From: Agrococcus jenensis
Lineage (GTDB): Bacteria; Actinomycetota; Actinomycetes; Actinomycetales; Microbacteriaceae
NCBI RefSeq assembly: GCF_003752465.1
Contig: NZ_RKHJ01000001.1
Span: 744,001-808,000, forward strand
Direction of reading: 5' to 3'
Length of the DNA stretch: 64,000 bases
The stretch's first letter is position 1, and the number at the start of each line of letters is the position of its first letter. The notes beneath the pieces were generated by a model, which saw nothing but the letters and a program-made list of their open reading frames with translations, ran no database searches and was not told the origin of the DNA. The position numbers and the translations under genes were made by a program. Below are positions 63,055 through 64,000 of this stretch, piece by piece.

Positions 63055-64000
63055 ATGACCGGCGCCCACCGGCCCGTGATCCGCACCCCAGACCAGCGGC
63101 TCCGGGTGTTCGTGAGCTCGACGCTCCGTGAGCTCGCTGAGGAGCGCCGTGCCGCCAGAGCGGCGATCGAGCGCATCCGGCTCGCCCCCGTCATGTTCGA
63201 GCTGGGCGCGCGTCCGCACCCGCCCCGCGCGCTCTACCGCTCGTACCTGTCGCAGAGCGACGTGTTCGTCGGCATCTACGCGGACAGCTACGGCTGGGTC
63301 GCGCCCGACGAGGAGGTCTCGGGGCTCGAGGACGAGTACAACCTCGCGCCGCCGGAGATGCCGAAGCTCATCTACATCCGCGCCTCGGAGCACCGGGAGC
63401 CGCGGCTCGAGGAGCTGATCGCGCGCATCCGCGAGGACGACTCCGCCGCCTACCTGCCGTTCGAGACGGCCGCCGAGCTCGAGGAGAAGGTCTCGAACGA
63501 CCTCGCGACGCTGCTCGCCGAGCGCTTCGACGAGTCGAAGCTGCAGCCGCAGGGCGGCGCGGAGGAGATCCCGCCGACCCCCGAGTCGCGCATCCCCGTG
63601 CCCCCGACCACGACGATCGGCCGCGAGCGCGAGATCGCGGAGGTGCGGGAGCTGTTCGAGCGCGGCACGAAGCTCGTGAGCCTCATCGGGCCGGGCGGGA
63701 TCGGCAAGAGCCGGCTCGCGATCGAGGTGGCGCAGAGCACCGCCGACCTGTTCCCCGACGGCCGCTACTTCCTGCCGCTCGAGGGGGTGTTCGAGCCCGG
63801 GCTGCTCGTGCCCACGATCGCCTACGTGCTCGGCATCCGCGACACCGGCGAGGCGGCGCTCGAGGAGCGCATCGCGCGAGCGCTCGCCGGCCGGCGCGTG
63901 CTGCTCGTGCTCGACAACTTCGAGCAGATCGTCGAGGCGGCGCCGCTGCTCGTGCGGCTCTTCGCGGTCGCCCCGACGGTGTCGCTGCTCGTCACGAGCC
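63055..64000 (+). CDS. DUF4062-STAND NTPase, 3' end outside window
   Basis: First 315 residues only. Residues 15-105 form a DUF4062 domain (RVFVSSTLRELAEER, SQSDVFVGIYADSYGW, GLEDEYNLA), a TIR/SLOG-like fold often fused to NTPases. Then an NB-ARC-like STAND module: TIGREREIAEVREL, Walker A GPGGIGKS (212-219), Walker B VLLVLDNFEQIV (282-293). The rest, probably TPR or other sensor repeats or a LuxR HTH, is cut off. STAND proteins act as signal switches and in some bacteria as antiphage sensors. ATG 63055 chosen by homology; no good Shine-Dalgarno. Confidence 0.85.
   Translation, partial: MTGAHRPVIRTPDQRLRVFVSSTLRELAEERRAARAAIERIRLAPVMFELGARPHPPRALYRSYLSQSDVFVGIYADSYGWVAPDEEVSGLEDEYNLAPPEMPKLIYIRASEHREPRLEELIARIREDDSAAYLPFETAAELEEKVSNDLATLLAERFDESKLQPQGGAEEIPPTPESRIPVPPTTTIGREREIAEVRELFERGTKLVSLIGPGGIGKSRLAIEVAQSTADLFPDGRYFLPLEGVFEPGLLVPTIAYVLGIRDTGEAALEERIARALAGRRVLLVLDNFEQIVEAAPLLVRLFAVAPTVSLLVTS

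Overview
The window is very GC-rich (about 70%), densely packed DNA with short intergenic gaps and many ATGA/GTGA start-stop overlaps and GTG starts. The dnaK-grpE-dnaJ-hspR operon, HAIR heat-shock operators, a dCTP deaminase of the bifunctional actinobacterial type, YtrA-type GntR control of ABC transporters and many Microbacteriaceae-style small proteins point to an actinobacterium, probably Microbacteriaceae (the genus is inference). No tRNA, rRNA, transposase, integrase or CRISPR array was seen.

Layout. 0-8.5 kb: the start of a secreted hemagglutinin-like protein, an orphan NarL-type response regulator, a DUF2834 membrane protein, DUF72, a GNAT enzyme, an ArsR-SRPBCC-RibD_C-RibD_C operon with a clear operator, and a NatA/NatB-type ABC exporter. 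8.5-11 kb: a GntR (YtrA)-ABC-permease operon behind a 10-bp-arm palindrome. 11-20 kb: photolyase, threonine aldolase, a three-gene DUF3618/holin-X envelope operon, YdeI, an unusual pyroglutamyl-peptidase/SRPBCC fusion, an EEP nuclease and a ROK kinase. 20-28 kb: a complete kdp potassium operon (small ORF-kdpF-A-B-C-D-E) with a structured leader. 28-37 kb: a DEAD-box RNA helicase with a structured leader, a CYP152-type P450 between two paralogous small membrane proteins, a sugar porter and ClpB behind a HAIR box. 37-43 kb: a glycan-modification operon (YfhO-like, DegT aminotransferase, GT2, GtrA and an acyltransferase/ketoisomerase fusion) suited to making and transferring a dTDP-3-amino-3,6-dideoxyhexose. 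43-47.6 kb: a two-component system with a double PepSY-like membrane protein, a small P-loop kinase and a RibD_C protein. 47.6-54.6 kb: heat-shock cluster, with hsp20 behind a CIRCE element and dnaK-grpE-dnaJ-hspR behind two HAIR elements. 54.6-64 kb: a UMF1-type MFS protein, a DUF559-type nuclease gene bracketed by two copies of one inverted repeat, a 2'-5' RNA ligase-like protein, a MarR regulator with a Gly/His-rich insert divergent from a protein with about 40 histidines, dcd, tandem DUF1206 membrane proteins and the start of a DUF4062-STAND NTPase cut by the window edge.

The clearest network is proteostasis: HspR (made here) should repress dnaK and clpB through HAIR, while hsp20 carries an HrcA-type CIRCE. 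The least explained unit is the MarR/His-rich pair, whose target protein shares a C-terminal module with another small protein 2 kb away.
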